From Brevibacillus laterosporus (GTDB lineage: Bacteria > Bacillota > Bacilli > Brevibacillales > Brevibacillaceae): DNA of 64,000 nucleotides. Position 1 is the first letter of the stretch; every line of letters begins with the position of its first letter. A program made the position numbers and the translations under genes. The stretch is from the NCBI GenBank assembly GCA_007833815.1, contig CP033464.1, forward strand, positions 2,055,501 through 2,119,500, read 5' to 3'. This document shows, piece after piece, positions 18,991 through 28,040 of the stretch. The notes under the pieces were generated by a model. It saw nothing but the letters and a program-made list of their open reading frames with translations, was not told the DNA's origin and ran no database searches.

Positions 18991-19230
18991 TTAAAAGAAA
19001 AACGGTGATCCAAAAAATTCACGACGGAAGAAAGGTGATTCGCGGAAGCCTCTGCCGCCAAATCCTCTGCCGCCAAATCCTCTGCCACCAAACCCTCTGC
19101 CACCGAAGCCTCTAGGTGGATCTGGATCGTCATCCCAGTCTTTGTATTCCATAGGTTGTTCATATTTCCTATGCTTAGGGGGACAGCAACATTCACAACA
19201 TTCACAACATTCCCGCTTGCGACGCCTCAT
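18991..19230 (-). CDS. Small Cys-rich, GFGGR-repeat protein, spore-coat type
   Basis: A 79-residue protein; ATG with AAAGGAGG nine bases upstream. It opens with a basic block and a Cys cluster (RECCECCECCC), then an acidic stretch DWDDDPDPP, then four to five copies of a GFGGR unit, and ends in a Phe-rich tail (SPFFRREFFGSPFFF). Compact Gly/Phe/Arg repeats with many Cys are seen in spore-coat and exosporium proteins of Bacillales; this assignment is inference from composition. Loop-rich, self-associating behaviour is likely. Confidence 0.65.
   Translation of the reverse strand: MRRRKRECCECCECCCPPKHRKYEQPMEYKDWDDDPDPPRGFGGRGFGGRGFGGRGFGGRGFRESPFFRREFFGSPFFF
19049..19119 (-). repeat. 15-bp tandem repeat encoding GFGGR units
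   Basis: Four 15-bp units run from 19049 to 19108 (two identical, two with a few changes), then a partial fifth. They lie in frame within the small Cys-rich gene, so copy-number change alters protein length without frameshift. Confidence 0.85.
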
Positions 19231-19351
19231 TTCACATACCTCCTTTATGTCTTATCCTTTAAAGATATGCTGAACCTAATAAACGGGTTTGGATGTATAC
19301 CTACTTTTGATTAATAGAATAAGCCTGTAGTTGGTTTGACAGCCAGTGAAT

Positions 19352-19800
19352 CTATAAAGGTCCAGCTTTGCTTGCTTTATCGCTGGATATGGTATGTCCG
19401 ATCGTGTCATGCAGCTCACGCGCCATACGGTATCTTTCTTCCAGCAACGTCAATCTCTCAATCTGTGAAGAATATTGCTCCAAAATCGTATATTGTTCTT
19501 TAATCAATGCTAGCTTTTCTTTAATGACCTTGATAGATGCTACTCCTTTTTGCAGTGCAAAGCTAATTCCATAAAAGATGAGAGAATCCATTAGACTTTG
19601 CCAAATGAAATGTTGTGCTAGTGATGAGGAAACTGATTCACTCGCACTCAAACAGATTAAAATTACAGAGATGGAGAGTGAAAACCAATGTGCTTTCCCT
19701 CAGCTATAGAAGCCTATCGTAAAGAGAGTCCTGATACATCAAAATGATGACAGAAACAACCCAAATGATACGAATTGCAAATACGGAGCAATCTTACCAA
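19352..19800 (-). pseudogene. Decayed sensor histidine kinase (LytS/DesK-like H-box only)
   Basis: The longest intact piece (19352-19651) reads a hydrophobic segment, a coiled coil, and RMARELHDTIGHTIS, the phospho-acceptor box of HisKA_3 kinases, and then stops; no ATPase domain follows. Upstream on the same strand, frames with helices such as RIIWVVSVIILMY are interrupted by stops. The gene is therefore truncated at the 3' end and broken at the 5' end. Confidence 0.65.
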
Positions 19801-19852
19801 GCCCATCGATTTAAGAAAAAACGCATTTTTACGACTCCGATCAGCATAATAT

Positions 19853-19888
19853 GAACTGAGCTATTCATTGCCTAAAATAGCTCAGTTC
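19853..19888. terminator. Hairpin between kinase remnant and SLH protein
   Basis: A perfect 13-bp stem GAACTGAGCTATT/AATAGCTCAGTTC with a 10-nt loop. The T-tract is weak; it may be left over from a deleted gene. Confidence 0.5.
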
Positions 19889-19924
19889 TCTTTACAATAA
19901 GACGTAACCTAAAGGAGATCATGT

Positions 19925-21949
19925 ATGATAAAACTCCATGTATTACTTCCAATAAAAATGTTTAAAGTACTTTGTTTGGCCATACTGATTTTTTCTCCTA
20001 TTGCAACACCTATGACTTATGCAGCAGAGACGAAAATGAAATCACTTGGACCAACGAATTCAAAAGAAGTGGAGAAGTTTGCTGATCAATTTTTCAATCG
20101 TCCACAAATAAAAGACAAGCTTGCAGGGGCTGCATTTGTTGTGGTAAAAGATGATCAAGTATTGTTCAAGAAAGGCTACGGCTATGCTGATGTGGAGAAG
20201 AAACGACCTGTAGATCCAGACTCTACGGTATTTCGTATGGCTTCTGTTTCCAAAGTATTCACGTCCACAGCAGTCATGCAACTCGTGGAACAAAACAAAA
20301 TAGATCTAAATAAGGACGTTCAAGCGTACTTGAGGGATTTCAACATCAGTAATAAGACGGGAAAAAAGCTCACCATGGAACATTTAATGACACATATGAC
20401 TGGGTTTGACTATCCAGATTCCTCTTTTTCTGATGACAGATCCCCAGAAAAATATTATCCGCTGGACGAATTTGTTAAAGAGACCGCACCTAGCATTGTG
20501 CGCAATCCCGGAGAAGTGTATCGGTACGATAACTATGCTTTCAACTTGCAGGGTTACATTGTGCAGGGCATTTCCGGTGTACCGTTTCATCAGTATGTGG
20601 AAAACCATATTTTTAAACCCTTGGGTATGAGTAGAAGTAGTTTCGTAATGAGACCAGATATACAAGCTAATCTCGCTACTCCGTATGACAGCTTGAGGAA
20701 GCCTATTCCTGAATATGGATCGATTCCGACGGATGCGCCAGATGGGAGCATGTTATCGACTGCAAGTGACATGGCCAAGTTCCTGATTGCTCATCTTAAT
20801 GATGGAAAGTTTGAAGGAAAACGGATTTTGCAAGAAAAGACCGCGAAAACTATGCATCAGATTCGCCATGATCTCCACCCAAAAATCCAAAATGGAGCAT
20901 ATGGTTTCGAAACATTTTACCAAAACAATTACAATAACCAATTTGTGATTGGAAAGGGTGGGGATTTGCCTGGATTCCATTCTTGGATGTGGCTTTTACC
21001 AGAAAAGAAGGTAGGAGGATTTGTCGTTTTTAATGGAGATGGAGCAAATTTTCGTGAAGAGCTGTTCAAAGCGTTCATGGATCATTACTATCCAAAACCA
21101 GTGGAAGCTAAAGCATATTTGAAGACCACCAAAAAGCAGTTGAACCGATTTGCGGGTGTTTATCAAGACTTACGAGCTCCTTTTTGGGTGTTTCGAACGA
21201 CCGTATCGGACGACGGACAACTAATGATTGAAGACCCTTTAGGCAAACATAAGCTTCGGCAAATGGAACCGCTTTTGTTCGAAGATGAGCGAGGAATGAA
21301 GGCCGCTTTTAAAGAAAATCTGGATGGTTCAATCGCCTATTTGTACTACAATCAGATGGATAGTTGGGCACAAAAAAGACCGGAGCCAAAACGATATAGC
21401 GATGTCGATAAAGATCAGAAGTATGCCAAATATATTTACGATATAAAACAGCTTGGGTATCTAAATGAATCTCCCGACAATAAGTTTCGTCCCGAAGAGC
21501 CAATTACCCGTGGAGAATTTATTACTCAATTGCTACGAGTTACAGGAGTTCCACCTTCTAAAAAATCGACCACATTTACTGATCTAACTGGTAACAAATA
21601 CGCTGGACAAATTCAAAGTGCTGCCGATCTCGGCATTGTGCAAAAATCCAATAATCATCGAATAGAGCCGAATAAAGCAATTACCCGAGAAGAGGCGGCA
21701 ATGCTCGTATGGCGATTAGTAGATAAGAAACAGGGGCCTGCCTCCTCGAAAGTGGTTTTGATTGGCGAAACAGACCCCTGGGCTATTGATGGTGTCAAAT
21801 ATGTGGTCTCAAAAGGCATGTACGGCCCAGAAGTTAAACCGAATAGTCGAGGTGAGGTCGATTATAACTCAAAACAGCCAATGCTTCGTCAGGAGGCGGC
21901 TGCACTGTTAAGTTTATTTTCACAACGAATGATTTCGAACGAACACTAA
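19925..21949 (+). CDS. Surface beta-lactamase-fold serine hydrolase with SLH domains
   Basis: A 674-residue exported protein. ATG with AAGGAG seven bases upstream. A signal peptide ends near TYAAE. The first about 390 residues are a class C beta-lactamase/DD-peptidase-type fold: SVSK (S-x-x-K nucleophile motif) near residue 103, YDNYAFN (Y-x-N) and GKGGDLPGFHS as the third motif. A middle domain of about 90 residues follows. The last about 190 residues hold S-layer homology repeats (ITRGEF, ITREEAAML, LRQEAAALL), which bind cell-wall polymers. Likely a wall-attached peptidase or esterase; antibiotic resistance should not be assumed. Confidence 0.85.
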   Translation: MIKLHVLLPIKMFKVLCLAILIFSPIATPMTYAAETKMKSLGPTNSKEVEKFADQFFNRPQIKDKLAGAAFVVVKDDQVLFKKGYGYADVEKKRPVDPDSTVFRMASVSKVFTSTAVMQLVEQNKIDLNKDVQAYLRDFNISNKTGKKLTMEHLMTHMTGFDYPDSSFSDDRSPEKYYPLDEFVKETAPSIVRNPGEVYRYDNYAFNLQGYIVQGISGVPFHQYVENHIFKPLGMSRSSFVMRPDIQANLATPYDSLRKPIPEYGSIPTDAPDGSMLSTASDMAKFLIAHLNDGKFEGKRILQEKTAKTMHQIRHDLHPKIQNGAYGFETFYQNNYNNQFVIGKGGDLPGFHSWMWLLPEKKVGGFVVFNGDGANFREELFKAFMDHYYPKPVEAKAYLKTTKKQLNRFAGVYQDLRAPFWVFRTTVSDDGQLMIEDPLGKHKLRQMEPLLFEDERGMKAAFKENLDGSIAYLYYNQMDSWAQKRPEPKRYSDVDKDQKYAKYIYDIKQLGYLNESPDNKFRPEEPITRGEFITQLLRVTGVPPSKKSTTFTDLTGNKYAGQIQSAADLGIVQKSNNHRIEPNKAITREEAAMLVWRLVDKKQGPASSKVVLIGETDPWAIDGVKYVVSKGMYGPEVKPNSRGEVDYNSKQPMLRQEAAALLSLFSQRMISNEH

Positions 21950-22037
21950 ACAAGAAAATTCGCTTTCACCCGTTTTTGCGATGTTTTATCGCTAGAAAGA
22001 CTGTACGTTAAGGAGCTACTATTTCATAGAATACACT

Positions 22038-22077
22038 ACTCCACAGAGAGAAAGCGGACTCTTTGTGGAGTTTTATT
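22038..22077 (+). terminator. Terminator after the SLH protein
   Basis: Stem ACTCCACA/TGTGGAGT with additional GAG/CTC pairing, followed by TTTTATT. The rest of 21950-22265 shows no gene. Confidence 0.7.
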
Positions 22078-22265
22078 AGATAGTGTTTTTGTTCCGGAAA
22101 AGTCGGGAAAGAAAATTAATATTATTTGGAAAAATAGCTTGTTATAGAGACAGAAATACGTAATAATTTCTTTATCTTTACATTTTTCATTACGAAGGGA
22201 TTGAGTTATGCCAGGTGGGAGATGGTCTTTTCTTACTAACCGTATAAAACATTGGAGGTAAGACC

Positions 22266-22817
22266 ATGAAAACAGAAACAAGTATTGTAACAGAGAGATT
22301 ATTATTAAGAGAAATGACCATTGAAGATGCAGAAGTTCTATACAGCTATTGGTCAGATGATGAAGTAACGAAGTATATGAATGTCTCATCCTTTAGTAGC
22401 GTTGATCAAGCTAAGGAAATGATACAACTCCTACTTGATTTAGGTAAGGAAGACAAAGCATATCGTTATTCCATTGTATTGCAGGAGACAAACGAAGTAA
22501 TTGGAACTTGCGGGTTCAATTATATAGATCGTGAGAATAATCGCGCTGAGGTTGGATTTGATTTGGGGAGACCATTTTGGAGGAAGGGCTTTGCTAAAGA
22601 AGGCTTAGAAGCACTCGTTCGTTATGGATTTGATGTACATGAACTAAATCGAATTGAGGCAAAAGTTGAGCCCGAGAATGTTAATTCAATGATGGTTCTA
22701 AGCAAGCTATCCTTTGTTAACGAAGGGTTGCTAAGAGAATACCAAAAATCGGAAGGGAAGTATGTCGATTTACACATACTTTCGTTACTTAAAAAAGAGT
22801 ATCTTGATAAGCAATAA
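22266..22817 (+). CDS. GNAT N-acetyltransferase, RimJ/RimL type
   Basis: A 183-residue acetyltransferase. ATG after ATTGGAGGTAAGACC. Family signs are TERLLLREMTIEDAEVLYSY at the start, EVIGTCGFNYID in the central strands, and the acetyl-CoA loop region GRPFWRKGFAKEGLEALV, then NRIEAKVEPENVNSM. Related proteins acetylate ribosomal-protein N-termini or small molecules; the substrate here cannot be told. It is a single gene with a strong terminator. Confidence 0.88.
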   Translation: MKTETSIVTERLLLREMTIEDAEVLYSYWSDDEVTKYMNVSSFSSVDQAKEMIQLLLDLGKEDKAYRYSIVLQETNEVIGTCGFNYIDRENNRAEVGFDLGRPFWRKGFAKEGLEALVRYGFDVHELNRIEAKVEPENVNSMMVLSKLSFVNEGLLREYQKSEGKYVDLHILSLLKKEYLDKQ

Positions 22818-22864
22818 AGAGTTTTCAGTTGTATAAAGAGTAAGCCCTGAACAATTGATATTAT

Positions 22865-22922
22865 CCCCTTTAAGTAGACAGTAATAAGAAACACTTTACT
22901 GTCTACTTAAAGGGGAATTTTT
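22865..22922. terminator. Strong bidirectional terminator, 20-bp stem
   Basis: Arms 22865-22884 and 22896-22915 are fully complementary with an 11-nt loop, followed by AATTTTTA. It separates the acetyltransferase from the convergent gene. Confidence 0.85.
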
Positions 22923-22997
22923 ATTTGGAAAATGAAGAAGGCGACCGGAAAGTCGCCAATTTTCTACTCTACAACCATAGAGAATGCTCTAGCTTTA

Positions 22998-23714
22998 TTA
23001 GTTCTCGGTAAGCGTAATTTTACCAGAAGATGCTTTTCCTTTGAAATCATACAAATCTTCATCTTCGTCGGTATCAGTAATGGTACCTGTAATGTCTGCA
23101 TCTTCAAAGTCACTGTCATTCCACACCATCTTGCAGATCTTTGTTACAAAATCCTTTAAGTCATCCTCATCTAATTTGTCGAACAACTTTTTGTCATCGT
23201 AATAATCGAACTCGATTGTGATCTCGACATCATCTTCATCGCCATCTAAGGTAATATCCCAGTCAATATCTTCCCAATCCTCATATTTTTTCTGGATTTT
23301 TTTCTCAAGATCAGCTAAATCGTCGTTTTTGCTTTTTTTCTTATCCAACTTATCTTTTGCATCCCGCAATTCTCTTTCTAGATCAGCAATTTCAGCGTCT
23401 TTGGCATCTAATTGAGATTTGTATGTGTTGAAGGTTGGTTCATTACGGTCTGTTACAGCTATTGTGTAGGTTGCTTGATCCCAATCAATATCTTTTTTGA
23501 ACACATCAGCCATCATACGAATCGGAATGTAAGTTGTGCCATCCACAATAAATGGTTCGATAGTGGTTGGAACTTCATTACCGTTATGCTTTACCTTCAC
23601 ATTATTGTATGTAGCTTGCAAATTTTTCTTTACAACTGCTGCATCAGTTGTCGCAGGTAGTGCTCCAATCAATAGAGCAGACGATAATACTAATATTGCC
23701 TTTTTCTTAAACAT
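22998..23714 (-). CDS. Secreted copper-amine-oxidase-N-like domain protein with coiled coil
   Basis: A 238-residue exported protein. ATG behind GGAGGGATTAAG. A signal peptide ends near TTDAA. Residues about 30-95 are a stalk/Cu_amine_oxidN1-type domain (PFIVDGTTYIPIRMMADVF, then DWDQATYTIAVT), a wall-associated beta module common in Paenibacillaceae. A coiled coil (about 105-145; SQLDAKDAEIADLERELRD) follows, then a very acidic domain with EDDVEITIEFDYYDD and repeated Asp/Glu, which may bind calcium. The function is unknown; a structural or cell-surface role is likely. Confidence 0.75.
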   Translation of the reverse strand: MFKKKAILVLSSALLIGALPATTDAAVVKKNLQATYNNVKVKHNGNEVPTTIEPFIVDGTTYIPIRMMADVFKKDIDWDQATYTIAVTDRNEPTFNTYKSQLDAKDAEIADLERELRDAKDKLDKKKSKNDDLADLEKKIQKKYEDWEDIDWDITLDGDEDDVEITIEFDYYDDKKLFDKLDEDDLKDFVTKICKMVWNDSDFEDADITGTITDTDEDEDLYDFKGKASSGKITLTEN

Positions 23715-23763
23715 CTTAATCCCTCCATGTGGTCCTTCTAGTGATGAAATCTTTGTTTTATAA

Positions 23764-24434
23764 ACGAAGCGACAAGGCTAACTGTTACGAAAACAGAAAT
23801 ATGCTGAAATTCTCTCAAATCTAGAATTTCATTAACTCCTTCGCTAATCTCTGCTAGTTTACAAAAGAAAAAAGTCAGGATGATGTCAAAATGAATATTT
23901 TTTTCAGGGAATTTATGCCACTAAACCTGCAAATTATTTTTTGCGGTACCAAATTTGATCTCAAAAAATCATGAATTTCTCTTCGTAGTCACTTATTGAA
24001 TGGAAATAAGAAAGGAGGTCTTTACTGTATACTGGGAGGAGATTTTTTGGGGAGAGGGATAATAAGAACGACTTTTACAAAGAACATAAAGATTCAAGCA
24101 GTATGAATGTATTATAGGAGAGAGAACGAGTTTTACCCGATCGCTAAAAAACTTGGAATCTCAAGAAGAACCCTTTTCCTCTCGAAGAACGGGTCATAAA
24201 ACTCGAAGCAGAGAGCGAATATCTAAAAAGTGGATCTCCTAGAGCTCTGTAAGGGATTATAACCCTATTAATGAGTCTTAGAGTAGGGAGTTGCTTGAAA
24301 GATGTATATAGAAAAAGGGCTATCCCTCGGCCATTTTTATGTCTATTGGGACAGCCTCCTTTTGAGTTTTGTGTTTCTACGTTAGAGGATTTAGTAGGTC
24401 TCACACAGGAAAAAGTGTAACCAAAATTATTTTT
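23764..24434. other. Intergenic region with degenerate insertion-sequence traces
   Basis: No intact gene. 24125-24245 encodes broken pieces of an IS3-like OrfA (next entry). A hairpin with arms 24312-24326 and 24348-24363 (AGGGCTATCCC/GGGACAGCCTCCT) and a T-rich tail resembles the terminator often found at IS ends in this group. Confidence 0.4.
24125..24245 (+). pseudogene. Remnant of an IS3-family OrfA-like HTH
   Basis: In one frame EFYPIAKKLGISRRTLF, a helix-turn-helix of transposase type, ends at a stop. In the next frame RVIKLEAESEYLK resembles the following coiled coil of OrfA proteins. The two are separated by a frame change and flanked by stops. Weak but specific similarity; no inverted repeats found. 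Confidence 0.4.
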
Positions 24435-27206
24435 TTATGAAAGTGAGGAAGGATTATCTATATTGTTATACAAAATTTGATCCAATTGTAGGCTAATTTT
24501 CTTTTCTTCATCTGAACCTGTAGTTGGTAGCCTTAGTAAGGGTAATTCATATTTTTTTAGAATCGTATCTTTTTTCTTATCTCGTCCAATCTGATCTTCT
24601 TTATTTCTATGAAAAAAACCATCCACCTCAATTATTAAAAGTGGTTGCTTGTTGAGCACATCATAGATAACAAAATCTACCGATGCATTATTCTTCACAA
24701 ATCTTTTTTCCGCTTCATTGAGACGCTTCGTATCATTTAATAAGTCCTTCAGGAAAATTTGAGTACCAAATGTGACGCTTTTATACTGTTCTTTTTTTAA
24801 CAAGTCGGTCAAAACACGCCACATAATATTTTCGGATTTATACCTAAACTTAGAAATCAATCGATTTTGCAAGTAATTTAATTTGGTTGAATACTCGGTA
24901 TAAAGCAAGTCAAATACAGAGACAAGTTCGCTATTTGTAATATGCTCGTGGAGCGTGTTGTACTCTATGTAACGGATCAAATTGCCGATATCTTTACGCG
25001 AATTTCGGAATAAAGCATAATCCGTTACGAGGATAAACTGCTTCTGTGCTCTAGAGACCGCTACATTGACTAAACATGAATTTTCAACAAATTTCCTTCC
25101 GATTTTACCATTCTTAGTCTGATCTAGAACGGTTGATAGAATCATTACTGGTTTCTCACGGCCTTGGTACTTATGAACCGTATCGATTTCAATATTCTTC
25201 TCCGACATCCTACCTGCTTCTTCTACTTGTAAGCGATAAGGTGTCGTAAACCCAATTTCTTCATTTGATATCTCACCCAACTGCAGTTCTTTTAATATCT
25301 CCTCATTAAAGGCATCAATTTCCCTATGATTATAGCTACCTTCTTTACCTTTTAAGGTTACTTTTCTCATATGGTTGCCTGGAGCAGTATAATGCAGCCG
25401 TAAGGGGATATCGTTATCTTTTTCCAAGGTAAAGGGAATTAATTTGTCGTCATAATACTGGTTGTTACAAAACCCAATAATCTTCGGATGGCACCGATAA
25501 TGTTCCTTTAAAATCACTTTGGGAATGCTATCACCATAAACAGACAGCAAGGAAGAAAGTATACTATGTTTAAAATAGTTATACACATCATCTATATTAT
25601 CAGTATTCAGTTTACTTTTAATGTTATTATCAACTATCTGTGGTAATTGCTTGGTATCGCCTACAATTATAGCCTGCTTACAGCAAGATAAAGCCAGTAC
25701 TCCTGTAAGCAAATCGACCTGGGAAGATTCGTCAACGATCACATAATCAAATAAATAGTTGTCACGAACACAAGAGCGTAAAGAATGAGTTGTGCTTAAC
25801 AGTACTGGAAAATGATCGATAAATACGTCGAACATCTCTTTATAATTTTTTTCGTGTCCAGCAAAGGGCTCCTTATCGTGATATTTGTAATGAAGCTTGT
25901 GTTTAAACAAGGCCGAGGAATACGCTTCGTGCTGATCCAACAGTTCCTCAAACGATTCCTGATCCAATTCTAATTGAATCTCATCCTTCTTCCGCTCTAG
26001 TTCAGCTATTTTCGAATCGTAGTACTTCATTTGCAAACCAGAGATTAATTCTAAACGGTTATCCTTCAACTTTTTAAAGTCAATGAATCCATACTTGAAT
26101 AGTAATTTGGCTTTATGTAAAAAATGATCAGCCCGTTCACCGACAAAATACTCATCTGCCAAAAAGGAAATAATCCTTTCGGGTGTTTGTCGACATAAAA
26201 ATAACCTCTCCATTTCTTCTATATTATGTTTATTGTAATGAACCTGAAAATGTCTTTGTTCCAGATGATAGGCAGCTAGCTCTTGATCGATTTTTGCCTT
26301 ATTATTAGCCAACTCCAACAAATGATTAAGTCTCTTGGTTATATTCGAGATTGATTCTATAATTTTCTCTTCTTGAATCTCGCTTTTCCATTCAGCTACA
26401 TTATATTCAGGCAATTTCTGAAAAAATGATCTCCTGTTCTTCATATTGCCTAAGGAAGCAGCAATGAAATCATAACCACTCTTTTGTAGCTTATCCTTTA
26501 CATTTTGTACTGCCGCATTATTGCTTGATACTACTGCTACTGATTTATTCCTCATAATTGCCAAGTTTGCAATGATATTTAGAATGGTTTGTGTTTTCCC
26601 TGTACCAGGAGGACCTTCGATAATCGAGATCTGACTAGTGAGAGCCTGTTCAAGTGCCTGCTTTTGACTCAGATTAAATCGAAAAGGAAATATAACAGGA
26701 ATAGTGCTCGAAGCTACTTGAGTTAAAGGTGCCTGATTTATGTAAGCTTTGAGTACGCTATCAGGGTGTATAGGATGGATCTTGTCAAACTCTTTTTTCA
26801 GGAAAGCTTCAGCCTTATCTTCTATCTTTGTATAATGTGCAATATCAGCCCAATAATTCAATACATTCAGTACCCTTCCCTGGCTACTTTCTTTGCTCTC
26901 TATGCGGATTGAAGAAGAATCGTAAATATTGGTTTTTCCATTCTGGAAGAAAACTTTGAAAGTGCCCTCAAAATCTAGAATTTCTTGGACTTTGCGAAGG
27001 GGCATATTTTGATAACACACATTCTGATTACTTATATCTAGAACTTTTGGATTTTGTTTAATGGTTACTTTTTTTAAAGAATACTTATAGATCTTAGTAT
27101 TATTTTTAAATTGAATATGTACCTGATTTTCAATAAAGTTATAATCAGCAATGTCAGTTGTCTGATCCCCTTTATCAGTTAGGATTAAAATACTGCGTTC
27201 ATCCAT
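24435..27206 (-). CDS. Superfamily 1 helicase fused to a DUF2726-type nuclease domain
   Basis: A 923-residue protein. The start is taken at ATG 27206 with AAAGGA ten bases upstream. After a beta-rich N-terminal region comes an SF1 helicase of the Dna2/Upf1 (AAA_11/AAA_12) type: Walker A EGPPGTGKTQT near residue 196, VDESSQVDLL near 492, GDTKQLPQI, EHYRCHPKIIGF, HKYQGREKPV near 678 and VNVAVSRAQK near 715. An insert of about 200 residues, partly coiled coil, separates motifs I and II. The C-terminus (about 835-923) reads VDFVIYD, LLIIEVDG, a PD-(D/E)xK-like core as in DUF2726. Helicase-nuclease fusions of this kind are often found among phage-defence genes; that role is inference. It stands alone next to a tRNA gene and IS debris. 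Confidence 0.8.
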   Translation of the reverse strand: MDERSILILTDKGDQTTDIADYNFIENQVHIQFKNNTKIYKYSLKKVTIKQNPKVLDISNQNVCYQNMPLRKVQEILDFEGTFKVFFQNGKTNIYDSSSIRIESKESSQGRVLNVLNYWADIAHYTKIEDKAEAFLKKEFDKIHPIHPDSVLKAYINQAPLTQVASSTIPVIFPFRFNLSQKQALEQALTSQISIIEGPPGTGKTQTILNIIANLAIMRNKSVAVVSSNNAAVQNVKDKLQKSGYDFIAASLGNMKNRRSFFQKLPEYNVAEWKSEIQEEKIIESISNITKRLNHLLELANNKAKIDQELAAYHLEQRHFQVHYNKHNIEEMERLFLCRQTPERIISFLADEYFVGERADHFLHKAKLLFKYGFIDFKKLKDNRLELISGLQMKYYDSKIAELERKKDEIQLELDQESFEELLDQHEAYSSALFKHKLHYKYHDKEPFAGHEKNYKEMFDVFIDHFPVLLSTTHSLRSCVRDNYLFDYVIVDESSQVDLLTGVLALSCCKQAIIVGDTKQLPQIVDNNIKSKLNTDNIDDVYNYFKHSILSSLLSVYGDSIPKVILKEHYRCHPKIIGFCNNQYYDDKLIPFTLEKDNDIPLRLHYTAPGNHMRKVTLKGKEGSYNHREIDAFNEEILKELQLGEISNEEIGFTTPYRLQVEEAGRMSEKNIEIDTVHKYQGREKPVMILSTVLDQTKNGKIGRKFVENSCLVNVAVSRAQKQFILVTDYALFRNSRKDIGNLIRYIEYNTLHEHITNSELVSVFDLLYTEYSTKLNYLQNRLISKFRYKSENIMWRVLTDLLKKEQYKSVTFGTQIFLKDLLNDTKRLNEAEKRFVKNNASVDFVIYDVLNKQPLLIIEVDGFFHRNKEDQIGRDKKKDTILKKYELPLLRLPTTGSDEEKKISLQLDQILYNNIDNPSSLS

Positions 27207-27639
27207 TGATTTCAGTTCCTTTGTATATATTGAGTTTGAAGCCAACAATTATACATCAGCTGGTAAACCTTGTAACTTTACGGATAACTTGGTGGTGAGT
27301 GAAAATAAGAACAAAACGGACGTTTTGATCAGAAATCGGCGTCCTTTATAAAGCTAACCATGCGAGATCCAAGTACTTATAACTGTTAATGTTAGCTGTT
27401 TAATATGTTGAAATCTAAAGCCTTTTGTATATTCATTCTAAAAAATTTACAAGGTAGACTGGTAGTTTTATCTTTTCTTCTTCCGAAGTATCATCTATAG
27501 AAGAATGATGGACTATTTGAACGTATTTTATCACATCTCTTTGCAGGATTGACAATTACCATACTGCAGCCTCTGTTACGCTTCTATATTAAATATCCGC
27601 TCAGTCAGAAACACGTACTAAATATAATCCAAAATTAAA
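27207..27639. other. Intergenic stretch between helicase and tRNA
   Basis: About 430 bp without a supported gene. It should hold the helicase promoter; no direct repeat of the tRNA 3' end was noticed. Confidence 0.4.
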
Positions 27640-27667
27640 AACAAAAAACACCGGGAAACCCCGATGT
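27640..27667 (-). terminator. Terminator of the tRNA-Ala gene
   Basis: On the minus strand ACATCGGG-GTTT-CCCGGTGT is followed by TTTTTTGTTTTT, 17 bp after the tRNA 3' end. Confidence 0.85.
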
Positions 27668-27683
27668 TATGTGGTATTTTTTA

Positions 27684-27759
27684 TGGTGGAGCATAACGGG
27701 ATCGAACCGATGACCTCTTCGCTGCCAGCGAAGCGCTCTCCCAGCTGAGCTAATGCCCC
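27684..27759 (-). tRNA. tRNA-Ala (anticodon GGC), CCA encoded
   Basis: A 76-nt cloverleaf on the minus strand: acceptor GGGGCAT/ATGCTCC, D-stem GCTC/GAGC, anticodon stem CTTCG/CGAAG with loop CTGGCAG (anticodon GGC, preceded by T33), and T-loop TTCGATC. The second base pair of the T-stem appears to be a T-T mismatch; all other stems pair. The 3' CCA is encoded. Confidence 0.93.
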
Positions 27760-28040
27760 ATATTTTGTGAAGTTATGGAAAAAGTATAGCATAGCGGTTC
27801 CCATATATGCAACTATGAAAACTTAAAATTTTGCCATTTATCATGATCTCATGGACATATTATAAATATAAGACCAAAATATTCCGATAACAATGATGAT
27901 AACTGGAAAGGAACGGAAACCCATCTCAATGAGAACCTGATGGTTACCGCTGTCCTTAAAATTCCAACTTTCCATTCTATGGTAAAATAAACGTGTTACA
28001 ATCGCATAACGATCATCCCTAAGTCTAAGGAGGAGTCATC

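Noticed and set aside
19049-19119. Short repeats as a CRISPR array
   Set aside because: Units are contiguous 15-bp coding repeats without spacers.
24435-27759. Integrated element bounded by the tRNA-Ala gene
   Set aside because: No integrase and no direct repeat of the tRNA 3' end was found in the window.
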